Assembly (NCBI GenBank): GCA_025353525.1
Contig: JANXOO010001379.1
Coordinates: 1 to 9,509, forward strand
Direction of reading: 5' to 3'
Source: Schlesneria sp.
GTDB taxonomy: Bacteria; Planctomycetota; Planctomycetia; Planctomycetales; Planctomycetaceae
DNA: 9,509 nt
Part shown: positions 1 to 6,144 of the stretch, one piece after another
Position numbering within the stretch: position 1 is the stretch's first letter
Layout of the letters: each line of letters opens with the position of its first letter
Made by a program: the position numbers and the translations under genes
The notes under the pieces: generated by a model
Told to the model about the DNA's origin: nothing
The model's database searches: none
The model's input: the letters and a program-made list of their open reading frames with translations, nothing else

Positions 1-23
1 TCGTTATTGCATTGTAAAGTAGA

Positions 24-359
24 ATGTCCCCTTTGTTTTTCCCATCACTCAATCCAGCGAAAAACGAACCTCATCGTGGCCTCTGCTTCTACGGTCCGAC
101 CGTAATTCATACCGAAGGCGATCAGGCTGCTTCCGCAATCTTCAGTGTGTGGGCGGCTTTGTTCGCCTGTGGCCCGAAGAACCTGATGCTCACGGGTGCC
201 TGGACCATGATTGAAGGTCATCAACCCAGCGAAGGCCTATACGAGAAACTCAACATCGATCGTGACGACGTAGTTGGCAAGTTGCAGCAGATCGCCAAGT
301 TCGCGAATCAAGTTGCTGCGACCGACGGACAATACTTCATTCTGCATTTGGGCATATGA
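24..359 (+). CDS. small conserved-looking hypothetical protein
   Basis: This 111-residue reading frame has no function I can name. It reads like real protein: a hydrophobic, Trp-containing middle (around residues 38-53, VWAALFACGPKNLML), an acidic and basic helical stretch (about 74-98, with DRDDVVGKLQQIAKFANQVA) and a C-terminus ending FILHLGI. An in-frame stop lies two codons before the ATG, so this ATG is the earliest possible start, but there is no clear Shine-Dalgarno sequence before it. The first ~18 residues look less protein-like than the rest, so the true start may be elsewhere or the 5' part may have been altered. No signal peptide or membrane helix is evident; a soluble cytoplasmic protein is the simplest reading. 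Nothing in the neighbourhood suggests a role. Confidence 0.55.
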   Translation: MSPLFFPSLNPAKNEPHRGLCFYGPTVIHTEGDQAASAIFSVWAALFACGPKNLMLTGAWTMIEGHQPSEGLYEKLNIDRDDVVGKLQQIAKFANQVAATDGQYFILHLGI

Positions 360-380
360 GATACGCGGCCGAACCAATAA

Positions 381-503
381 GGCTTTGACTTCGCGTGGTC
401 GGAGATGACGCCCAAACGAACGCTTGACCTGGTTGTCGAGCGCACGTTCGATGGACGCCGCGTTACGCCGAAGTTCAAGGCATCTGTTCAAGAAGCCCGG
501 TAG
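381..503 (+). pseudogene. short coding-like fragment, possible gene remnant or small ORF
   Basis: Downstream of the first gene, in the same frame but after two stop codons (357-359 and 378-380), an open stretch of 40 codons ends in TAG at 501-503. Its translation contains a mix of residues that looks coding (SEMTPKRTLDLVVERTFDG, then RRVTPKFKASVQEAR). An ATG at 405 would give a 32-residue peptide, but the GGAG directly against it has no spacing and cannot serve as a normal ribosome site. It may be the C-terminal remnant of a decayed gene, or chance. I do not recognise a family. An open frame on the opposite strand (237-491) covers much of the same DNA and looks less protein-like. Confidence 0.25.
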
Positions 504-821
504 TTTCTCAGAGAATCGCCGTGTCGGTGAAATTGACCGCGATTTTGCTAGTTGTCAGCCGTATGGGAAAAGCATTTTGCGAGTCGGGCATCTCCCTGTT
601 GAATCGGCCCGGCAGGTGGCGAGGGTGAAACGAAGATCCCTCTTCATCACTGGTGATGAACGATCTTTGGCGATCATGCGGATCCAAAGAATGTCGTTTG
701 TCGTGTTGACTATGCACTGATTGTTTGCCGGAATGACTGACGGCGCGGACCTTCATCGTGCACGTATTTCAGCGTGTTAAAAAACATACGACGTCATTCA
801 TCGCGACACCACACATCGCGT
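504..821. other. intergenic spacer without a convincing gene
   Basis: Several short frames are open here on both strands (for example + 424-720 and - 508-756). None has a ribosome site, a recognisable motif or a protein-like composition. The only clear structure is the inverted repeat at 633-667. The stretch nearest 822 lies just beyond the 3' end of the IS91-type transposase remnant and may contain the decayed end of that element, but I cannot identify its terminus. Confidence 0.5.
633..667. repeat. imperfect inverted repeat / hairpin
   Basis: The inner arms TTCATCAC (643-650) and GTGATGAA (653-660) are perfect complements around a two-base centre. The outer arms AAGATC (633-638) and GATCTT (662-667) extend the symmetry, with four unpaired bases on the left and one on the right. 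No T-run follows on either strand, so a terminator is unlikely. A two-base loop is tight for RNA, so a protein-binding palindrome or a remnant of a mobile element end is as plausible as a hairpin. Confidence 0.5.
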
Positions 822-1232
822 TTATCCTGTGTTGAGATAGTCCGTTGCCTGCCCGGGGAGAATCTTTCGTGGCGACAGCGGTCCTGCCAAAAGGCATCCC
901 GTGGGGGCGATGATCGCCAGGAGTTGTAACGCACCGCCGCGGTGCGCGCATTGAGGGCGTATCGGGAAAGGTCGTTCGGGTTGGGGTGCGATACCGCTTC
1001 CCGGCCAGTAGGCCCAGCCACGAAACAATCAGACCAGCCATTTCACATGATCCCGCGTCGTCCGTGAGTGGGATGCCATCCACCCCTGATGTCTCACCTT
1101 ACGAAATCCCTTTGGCAAGACGTGCTGCAGAAAGCCCCGCACGAACTCCACGCCCGTCACGGTCCAGGTCTTGATCTTATTTGTCCCCGAGGGCGTGTAC
1201 TGGTACTCATTTACGATTGAGCCAATCCCGAA
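822..1232 (-). pseudogene. IS91-family transposase, C-terminal remnant with in-frame stop
   Basis: Read on the minus strand, one continuous frame from about 1232 down to the TAA at 822-824 matches the C-terminal part of IS91-type transposases (the PF04986 'putative transposase' family), as I know the family. The hallmarks are EFVRGFLQHVLPKGFRKVRH at 1100-1159, then WMASHSR, HVKWLV, FRGWAYWPGSGIAPQP, a half-kept Cys motif (PQCAHRGGALQL), then PTGCLLAGPL and the end DYLNTG. The frame is interrupted by one TGA (1029-1031) between KWLV and LFRGWAYW, a spot where the family usually has Trp, so a TGG-to-TGA change fits. The N-terminal and catalytic parts are missing: homology fades just before the transporter terminator at 1231-1261. 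This is a dead fragment of roughly 135 codons, marking a past insertion. Confidence 0.8.
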
Positions 1233-1261
1233 AAGACGGATTCTGTTTCAGGACTATCCGT
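1231..1261 (-). terminator. rho-independent terminator of the RND gene
   Basis: On the minus strand the stop codon of the transporter runs straight into a hairpin. The arms ACGGAT and ATCCGT (plus-strand 1256-1261 and 1236-1241) enclose a 14-base loop that can form an inner CTG/CAG pairing (1243-1245 with 1249-1251). A CTTTTC tract follows (1230-1235). The upstream arm overlaps the last base of the stop codon. The T-run is short, so efficiency is uncertain, but position and orientation fit. Confidence 0.55.
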
Positions 1262-3468
1262 TACTCGGGGTTAAGAACGCGATCATGGCGGTCGACCAAA
1301 CCCAGCAGCAACGGCAGCAGCACCAGGTTTCCGAGTAAACCTCCCAGCATGGCGACACTGACGAGAATTCCGAAATAGACGAGCGGAATAAAGTGCGACA
1401 GTGACAGCACTGAAAAACCTGCAACCAGTGCGAAGTTGGCAAAGACCAGGGCCAGTCCGACTCCTTGGTGCGTTTCCTTCAGGGCGGCAGAAAAACTGAG
1501 GCCACGTCGTCGCCGTGCGTCCATATATCCCGCCAGGTAATGGATACTCGAATCAACCGTCAAACCCATCGAAACACTGGCGATCATCGCCGTTGCAATG
1601 TTGACAGGCAGTCCGATCCAGCCCATCGTGCCAATGACCAGGACGATCGGAAACAGATTCGGAATCAGCAGAATCAACCCGATGGTCCAACTGCGATAAG
1701 CAATCGTCATCAGGATCACAATCGCTGCTGCTGCGACCAGAAAACTGCTGAGTTGATCCCCCATCAGACTTTCGATCAGATACGTTAACAACACAAACAG
1801 CCCAGTAGCGCGCGCTTCGGGAAATCTCGCTCGGGCCGCCCGCTCGACATCGGCGATCAGTTTCAACTTCGTTTCGGACGGCTGCCGTTCTCTTGCTCGC
1901 AGCATGATCCGCATGCGGCCTTCCCGCGCGTTGTAGAGACTCGAAATAAAGTCGGGCTGCATGCGTTCCAGGGCCGACATGCGCCACGACATCGGCAAAA
2001 AGCCAAGGACATCCAGTCCGTCCGAAATGGCGATCACTTTCGTCAGTTTGCCAGGCGAAGTCTGATCTTCCAGGTCTCGCAATTCGGCTGCAAATTCCCG
2101 AACCTGCTTGAGAAAATCGACATCCAGTTCGTGCGGTGCCGGAAAATCGACTTCCCAGGTTCCAGCTCCGCCGAGTCGGGTTTCGAACAGATCAAGTGAC
2201 TTCACGATCGGGCTTTTATCACGAAAATTCTTGCTGAAGTCCGTTTCGACTTCGAGACGAAATAATCCCGCTCCGCAAACGGCGGTCAACAGTACCATTC
2301 CCGTTCCGACGACGAAGGGACGGTGTTCCACCCATTCGGTCATGTGGCCGAGAATTTTCGTCACGCCGGCTTCCGCCGGAGCTTTACCGGGAACGCTCTG
2401 CGAACTTCCGATCAGGATTCCGCCGGGAAGAACGACGGCACACGTGACCAGCACCAGTAGCGTGGCGAGTGTCATCATGATTCCAAAACTGGAAACAGGA
2501 GCGATGCGACTGGTCATTACGGCGGCGAATCCTGCCGCCGTGGTGGCGATTGTCCAGAAGATTGGTACTGTCAATTCCAGCATTGTCTGACGGAGTGCTT
2601 CGACAGGTTCCAGATGAAAGCGATGTTCGCGGAACCGCAATGTGATGTGCATGACCGTGGCGATACCGATAATCGTCACCAGCGAGTTCAGCATCGAACT
2701 GACCATGCTCAGTTGCATGCCGGTGACAACCAGCAACGCCTTTGTCCAGACCAGCGTGACTTGCACGACCAGCAGCGGCAACAGCATCCACCGCACGCTG
2801 CGGAAAAGCACGAAAATGACGGCCATCAACAACAGGGCCGATGCCCAGCCAAGGGTGGCTCCGTCCTCTTCAACATACCGGAACATGTCGTGAACCTGAA
2901 CCGGTTCGCCGACCACCGCCGCAGGTGGATCGTGCGCATCCGCAATCTGCCGAACCAGACGGTACGTTTCGGAACGGGGAATTTCGGATGTCGATTCGGG
3001 AGCCAGCCGGCAGAAGATGGCCGTTGTTTTTCCATCGGTCCCTACGAGAACTCCTTCCATCAGCTTTCGGATGATCGAGCGGCCGATTGGTGCCTGAAGG
3101 GCAAACCCAAGGTGCTGAAAACTGTCGGTCTGGAACCCCTTCACGAGTTTCAATTTGTCCGCCAGCGATTCGATCCGGGCTCGTGCCGCATCGTTCAACC
3201 CGTCTTCCCCCGGTACAAACAGATCATTGTCCGTGTAAGCGACGACGACGAATTCGTCTCCCCCGAAGGTTCGCTTGCTCTCTCGCCACGCCGTCAGCCG
3301 CGTATTGTCTTTGGCATAGAGTGATTCGATTGATTGTTCGAATTGCAGGTGCGAGGCGGGAAACGACGACACGACAGTCAGCAGAACTGCCAATGCCAGC
3401 CACCACCCGCGACGCTTCAGCAAGACATCGGTCAATCGGGCAAGCCATGGCGGGGGCGAATCGGGCAT
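1261..3468 (-). CDS. RND superfamily transporter, MMPL/HAE3 type
   Basis: The 735-residue protein is an inner-membrane RND-superfamily permease of the MMPL/HAE3 type, with two similar halves. A first membrane helix lies at about 22-38, followed by a large periplasmic loop (about 40-205). A block of helices follows at about 207-353, then another helix at about 384-404, a second periplasmic loop (about 405-570) and a final helix block at about 573-725. The second half keeps the family signature GLTVDSSIHYL, with Asp639 in the likely proton-relay position. The matching place in the first half reads IIGIATVMHITL (266-277), without Asp. Proteins of this type move lipids, hopanoids or hydrophobic compounds using the proton gradient; the substrate here is unknown. 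No adaptor or outer-membrane partner lies nearby. Length is usual for the family. The ATG at 3468 lacks a strong ribosome site. Confidence 0.88.
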   Translation of the reverse strand: MPDSPPPWLARLTDVLLKRRGWWLALAVLLTVVSSFPASHLQFEQSIESLYAKDNTRLTAWRESKRTFGGDEFVVVAYTDNDLFVPGEDGLNDAARARIESLADKLKLVKGFQTDSFQHLGFALQAPIGRSIIRKLMEGVLVGTDGKTTAIFCRLAPESTSEIPRSETYRLVRQIADAHDPPAAVVGEPVQVHDMFRYVEEDGATLGWASALLLMAVIFVLFRSVRWMLLPLLVVQVTLVWTKALLVVTGMQLSMVSSMLNSLVTIIGIATVMHITLRFREHRFHLEPVEALRQTMLELTVPIFWTIATTAAGFAAVMTSRIAPVSSFGIMMTLATLLVLVTCAVVLPGGILIGSSQSVPGKAPAEAGVTKILGHMTEWVEHRPFVVGTGMVLLTAVCGAGLFRLEVETDFSKNFRDKSPIVKSLDLFETRLGGAGTWEVDFPAPHELDVDFLKQVREFAAELRDLEDQTSPGKLTKVIAISDGLDVLGFLPMSWRMSALERMQPDFISSLYNAREGRMRIMLRARERQPSETKLKLIADVERAARARFPEARATGLFVLLTYLIESLMGDQLSSFLVAAAAIVILMTIAYRSWTIGLILLIPNLFPIVLVIGTMGWIGLPVNIATAMIASVSMGLTVDSSIHYLAGYMDARRRRGLSFSAALKETHQGVGLALVFANFALVAGFSVLSLSHFIPLVYFGILVSVAMLGGLLGNLVLLPLLLGLVDRHDRVLNPE

Positions 3469-3770
3469 TGAGGTACTGCAAGGGGTAAGTTCGAACCGGG
3501 AATCTGATCGAAGGCCGATCGGGCGACAGTGCGAACTTTACTTCACTGTCGTCTGTGCGGATAGTACGCGGTGGTTGTTGCCGGGTGCCGTACACGTCGG
3601 TCAGTTCCCTCAAATCCGTCGCTCTGGTAAACCATGATATTCCCGCAGCCGGTTTGTTCGCAAAACGGATAGAATGCGGGGCTTGCCCGAGTCATCCGGA
3701 CTTTGGGGGCGATACTTTGCATCGATACTCGACATTTTAAAACAGACCGGATCTTCGGGAGATTGACGGC
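3469..3770. promoter_or_regulatory. divergent intergenic region between RND and M16 genes
   Basis: These 302 bases must hold the promoters of both divergent genes, but I see no convincing -35/-10 pair. A TTGCAT at 3717-3722 has no well-spaced -10 partner. The half nearest the transporter gene is dense in inverted repeats (3487-3593, listed separately). The M16 start is preceded by CGGGAG at 3756-3761, 9 bases before the ATG, a good ribosome site that supports that start. The open frames on both strands lack protein-like composition. Confidence 0.5.
3487..3593 (-). promoter_or_regulatory. overlapping inverted repeats in the RND leader
   Basis: AAGTTCG (3487-3493) pairs with CGAACTT (3532-3538). 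Inside that, GATCG (3506-3510) pairs with CGATC (3516-3520) around a five-base loop. CGACAGT (3524-3530) pairs with ACTGTCG (3545-3551), and this stem crosses the first, so the two are either alternative or form a pseudoknot. GTACG (3564-3568) and CGTAC (3589-3593) add a further weaker pair. The nearest arm lies 18 bases upstream of the transporter ATG, so the region would fall in its 5' leader if transcription starts far enough upstream. Confidence 0.35.
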
Positions 3771-4994
3771 ATGAACTTTCATCACGCGACGCTCGATAAC
3801 GGACTTGAAGTTGTCGCCGAGACCAATTCTGATGTTCATAGTGTCGCATTCGGATTCTACGTCAAGGCGGGGGCTCGCGATGAATCGGATGAGGTCTCAG
3901 GGGTCAGCCATTTTCTCGAACATATGGCCTTCAAAGGGACTGACAAGTTCTCGGCGGAAGATGTGAACCGGATTTTCGACGAACTGGGGGCCGACTACAA
4001 CGCGGCGACCGGTGAAGAGAGTACGGTGTTTTATGCTGCGACGCTTCCCGAATATCTGTCACAGACATTCGAGGTTCAGGCGGGGGTCCTCTTTCCGTCG
4101 CTCCGGCAGGACGACTTCGATGTCGAGAAAAAAGTGATTCTGGAGGAGATTGGCATGTATGCCGATCAGCCTTCTTCGGTTGCCTACGATAACGCAATGC
4201 AGACTCATTTCAGCGGACATCCACTCGGTCGATCAGTATTGGGAACGACTGCCAGCGTCGGTGGTCTGTCGTCTGAACAGATGCGGACGTACCATCGCGA
4301 ACACTATCTCGCGGGGAATATTGTCCTCGCCGTGGCCGGGAATACCGATTGGTCAACCGTCATTGAATTGGCTGGTCGCTATTGTTCTGCGTGGCCGGCA
4401 GGGAAATCGGATCGCAAAGTTGCGGCGTCGACTCCGAAATCCTCGACAAAATACATCGCGAAAGAACAGTGCCAACAGGAGCAGATTATTCAGCTTGCGC
4501 TGGCACCGTCCGGAAGCGATCCGTTGCGATTCGCAGCGGAATTGATGGCCGTCATTGTCGGTGACGATTGCAACAGCCGGCTTTATTGGGAACTGCTCGA
4601 CCCGGGTCTGGTCGAATCCGCAGAAGTCGGGTACTACGAATTCGAAGAAACCGGCGCCTATTTGACGTTCCTTAACGGGCCACCCGAGGAAACGAAGGCC
4701 AATCTGAAACGGATCACGAAGATTTACGCGGATGTGAACAAGCGAGGCGTCACGTCCGACGAACTCGAACAGGCAAAAAACAAGGTCTGTTCAAGGCTGG
4801 TCTTGCGCGGCGAACGTCCCATGGGGCGATTGGGAGGACTCGGCAACAACTGGCTGTTCCGCCGCGAATACCGCAGCATCGCGGACGATGTCGCGATCGT
4901 ACAAGGCATCACTCAAAGCGATATTCGCAGATTGCTCGACCAGTTCCCTCTCGCGCAAACAACAACCATCGGAGTCGGTCCGCTAAAAGGATAA
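3771..4994 (+). CDS. M16 family zinc metallopeptidase (M16B, processing-peptidase-like)
   Basis: The 407-residue protein has the usual length and order of the M16B group (mitochondrial processing peptidase-like and bacterial homologues): an N-terminal peptidase half and a C-terminal inactive half forming a clam shell. The inverted zinc motif is present as HFLEH, with His47 and His51 as ligands and Glu50 as catalytic base. The third ligand is probably Glu126 in VILEEIGMYADQP. The N-terminal LDNGLEVVAE and GVSHFLEHMAFKGT stretches are classic. In the second half SRLYWELLDPGLVES (269-283) aligns with the usual SRLFxxxREKxGLAYS segment, but the conserved Arg and Tyr that hold the substrate backbone appear as Leu275 and Glu282. 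No signal peptide is seen, so it is likely cytoplasmic. A GGGAG site 9 bases upstream supports the ATG. It is a single gene; no second M16 subunit lies beside it. Confidence 0.93.
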   Translation: MNFHHATLDNGLEVVAETNSDVHSVAFGFYVKAGARDESDEVSGVSHFLEHMAFKGTDKFSAEDVNRIFDELGADYNAATGEESTVFYAATLPEYLSQTFEVQAGVLFPSLRQDDFDVEKKVILEEIGMYADQPSSVAYDNAMQTHFSGHPLGRSVLGTTASVGGLSSEQMRTYHREHYLAGNIVLAVAGNTDWSTVIELAGRYCSAWPAGKSDRKVAASTPKSSTKYIAKEQCQQEQIIQLALAPSGSDPLRFAAELMAVIVGDDCNSRLYWELLDPGLVESAEVGYYEFEETGAYLTFLNGPPEETKANLKRITKIYADVNKRGVTSDELEQAKNKVCSRLVLRGERPMGRLGGLGNNWLFRREYRSIADDVAIVQGITQSDIRRLLDQFPLAQTTTIGVGPLKG

Positions 4995-5270
4995 TCGATC
5001 GCAGGGAAAGTCGCTGGAGTTCAGGCAATTCCCGGAGGTCAAAAAACCATCTGAAAAACGGTTTTTTTGCCATCACTCTTCGCACAATCAGGCCAATAAT
5101 GTCCACATGGGGAAGTTATCGCGTCCCCGTTCCTGACGGGACCCTTCGTTTGGTCAACTGTCCAGTCGCGCACCTTTAGGTGAGGCACGGACGGCTGCGC
5201 CGCTGGTTTGTTTCGCGACGAGACCCTCCCACTCGGGGTCAAATCCGGCAGGGAACAGGCGCATGCCCGA
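4995..5270. other. hairpin-rich spacer between convergent genes
   Basis: Between the 3' ends of the M16 gene and the minus-strand hypothetical gene lie several short hairpins in addition to the terminator candidate at 5041-5068. GTCCCCGT/ACGGGAC are at 5123-5130 and 5136-5142, with one bulged C. CACCT/AGGTG are at 5171-5182, around TT. GACCC/GGGTC are at 5222-5226 and 5236-5240. A minus-strand frame across 5039-5290 shows no motif and no ribosome site. No gene is supported here. Confidence 0.45.
5041..5068. terminator. possible bidirectional terminator
   Basis: An A-tract followed by CC (5041-5048) is complementary to GG followed by a T-tract (5060-5067), around an 11-base loop. Both strands would end in a U-run, as expected for a shared terminator between convergent genes. 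The stem has only two GC pairs, so it would be weak. It sits 47 bases after the M16 stop codon. Confidence 0.4.
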
Positions 5271-5789
5271 TCAGTGGTCGCCAGCACCACTCAGATTGAT
5301 TGGTGCTTTCGGTCGTTGTGCTCCAAACTCTGGATGAGCTTCACCCCCGACAAGCCTGGTCAATTGTCCTTGCGAGTTTATGAGCCCGCTTTGGACCATC
5401 CGTTCGAAGTGTTCTATCGGGGCCAAAGAACCGGCTGAAGCTTTGCTCGCGGCACGCATTTCGGCAATTGTTGGTTGTTTGTGCATTCTGATCTCCGCTC
5501 TGCAGATTTGGCGAAAAACCCCCAAGTTGCAATCGACATTCCGCACTGCAATCTGGATATGCGTTTCAGATGAAATAGCTGTTCCAGGAAAAACGGGCTC
5601 ACCCTCCAAAAATGCGCCACGCACGGTGCCGTAAATCACGCCTTCCCCAGCCAATCTGTCAATCGTGTCATTGATCACAGCACAGTCGAGCTCTCGAAGC
5701 TTCTTTTCTTTGTCGCGGTTGATTGGTAACGCCTTCCCACCAGCATCGTGGGTGCAACCGGCGATCCGCGCCCAGTTGCTAAGGTCCAT
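5271..5789 (-). CDS. hypothetical protein, two-part
   Basis: The 172-residue frame on the minus strand reads as genuine protein, but I cannot assign a known domain. Residues about 20-95 form one compact segment (LPINRDKEKKLREL, then VINDTIDRLAGEGVIYGTVR, GAFLEGEPVFPGT, and ETHIQIAVRNVDC) with alternating helix and strand character. Residues about 102-158 look like a second, helical segment (PTIAEMRAASKASAG, then HFERMVQSGLINSQGQLTRL). The last ~15 residues are low in character. The ATG at 5789 has only a weak GGA six bases upstream; a GTG at 5807 in the same frame would add six residues. No signal peptide or membrane helix is seen. The gene is alone on its strand and converges on the M16 gene. 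A plus-strand open frame starting at 5665 overlaps its 5' end and is judged a shadow. Confidence 0.6.
   Translation of the reverse strand: MDLSNWARIAGCTHDAGGKALPINRDKEKKLRELDCAVINDTIDRLAGEGVIYGTVRGAFLEGEPVFPGTAISSETHIQIAVRNVDCNLGVFRQICRAEIRMHKQPTIAEMRAASKASAGSLAPIEHFERMVQSGLINSQGQLTRLVGGEAHPEFGAQRPKAPINLSGAGDH
5750..5765 (-). repeat. 16-bp inverted repeat, left copy
   Basis: On the minus strand this reads ATCGCCGGTTGCACCC, an exact match in inverted orientation to 5971-5986. It lies within codons 9-14 of the 172-residue hypothetical gene. The flanks on either side do not match, so the identity stops at 16 bases. Confidence 0.6.
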
Positions 5790-5970
5790 GCAATTCCGGG
5801 AACACAAATATGCTCTGTTTTGGCGGGACTTAACGCCGTTGACTTCAACCCTGCCTCATCCTACAAGCGCCGTATGGTTTTCTGGATTTACCTGTTATCG
5901 CTCGAAATGCATGGATAGCCGCAAAATGGCAGTAAAAATGAGTATGTTGAAAGTCATTCAGAGAGAGCGC

Positions 5971-5986
5971 ATCGCCGGTTGCACCC
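5971..5986 (+). repeat. 16-bp inverted repeat, right copy
   Basis: ATCGCCGGTTGCACCC here is the exact reverse complement of 5750-5765, with 205 bases between the copies. The copy sits in non-coding sequence upstream of the esterase-lactonase gene. A chance 16-base match somewhere in a window this size is possible but not expected. Confidence 0.6.
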
Positions 5987-6033
5987 AAACCAATCTGTTG
6001 CCGCAACATCGGTCAAGGCTTGAATCACCGACT

Positions 6034-6065
6034 GCCGGTCTCCAGGTAAAACACCGGCCCTTTTT
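6034..6065 (+). terminator. terminator-like hairpin in the leader of the esterase gene
   Basis: GCCGGT (6034-6039) pairs with ACCGGC (6053-6058) around a 13-base loop and is followed by CC and a run of five T. On the plus strand this has the form of an intrinsic terminator. No plus-strand gene ends just before it, so it may be an attenuator in the leader of the downstream gene, the end of an unannotated small RNA, or a leftover of a lost gene. Confidence 0.5.
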
Positions 6066-6144
6066 CTTTGCTTCAATGGCATTGCAGGGTCAAAAAGAGA
6101 TATGCTGGTGGGACTTGGCTGTCTTTTTTATCAGGAATCAATCC

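Larger units (their letters stand above)
5790..6144. other. divergent spacer and leader of the esterase-lactonase gene
   Basis: This 355-base stretch separates the minus-strand hypothetical gene from the secreted esterase-lactonase. A plus-strand frame is open through it, in frame with the esterase gene, but the translation has no protein-like character and no ribosome site, so I do not count it as coding. It holds the right copy of the 16-bp inverted repeat (5971-5986), a terminator-like hairpin (6034-6065), and a further AAAAAGA/TCTTTTT pair (6092-6098 with 6122-6128) just before the ribosome site. No promoter with acceptable spacing was found by eye. Confidence 0.5.

Noticed and set aside
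508..756. Open frames on both strands in the spacer (also + 424-720)
   Set aside because: They have no ribosome site, motif or protein-like composition; the plus-strand frame depends on a TTG start.
2614..3324. A 236-codon open frame on the plus strand inside the RND gene
   Set aside because: It lies opposite the transporter gene; its translation is rich in Gln, His and Arg and shows no motif. It is a shadow of the real gene.
3486..3500. A TTCGAA-type motif resembling a tRNA T-loop (minus strand GGTTCGAACT)
   Set aside because: No matching T-stem, acceptor stem or anticodon arm could be placed around it on either strand.
3717..3741. TTGCAT and a following AT-rich stretch as a sigma-70 promoter of the M16 gene
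   Set aside because: The only AT-rich -10 candidate is about 13 bases away, too close for a normal spacer.
5665..6144. A 160-codon in-frame N-terminal extension of the esterase-lactonase gene
   Set aside because: The internal ATG at 6145 has a good ribosome site and is followed at once by a signal peptide. The upstream translation is not protein-like, and its first part is antisense to the 172-residue gene.
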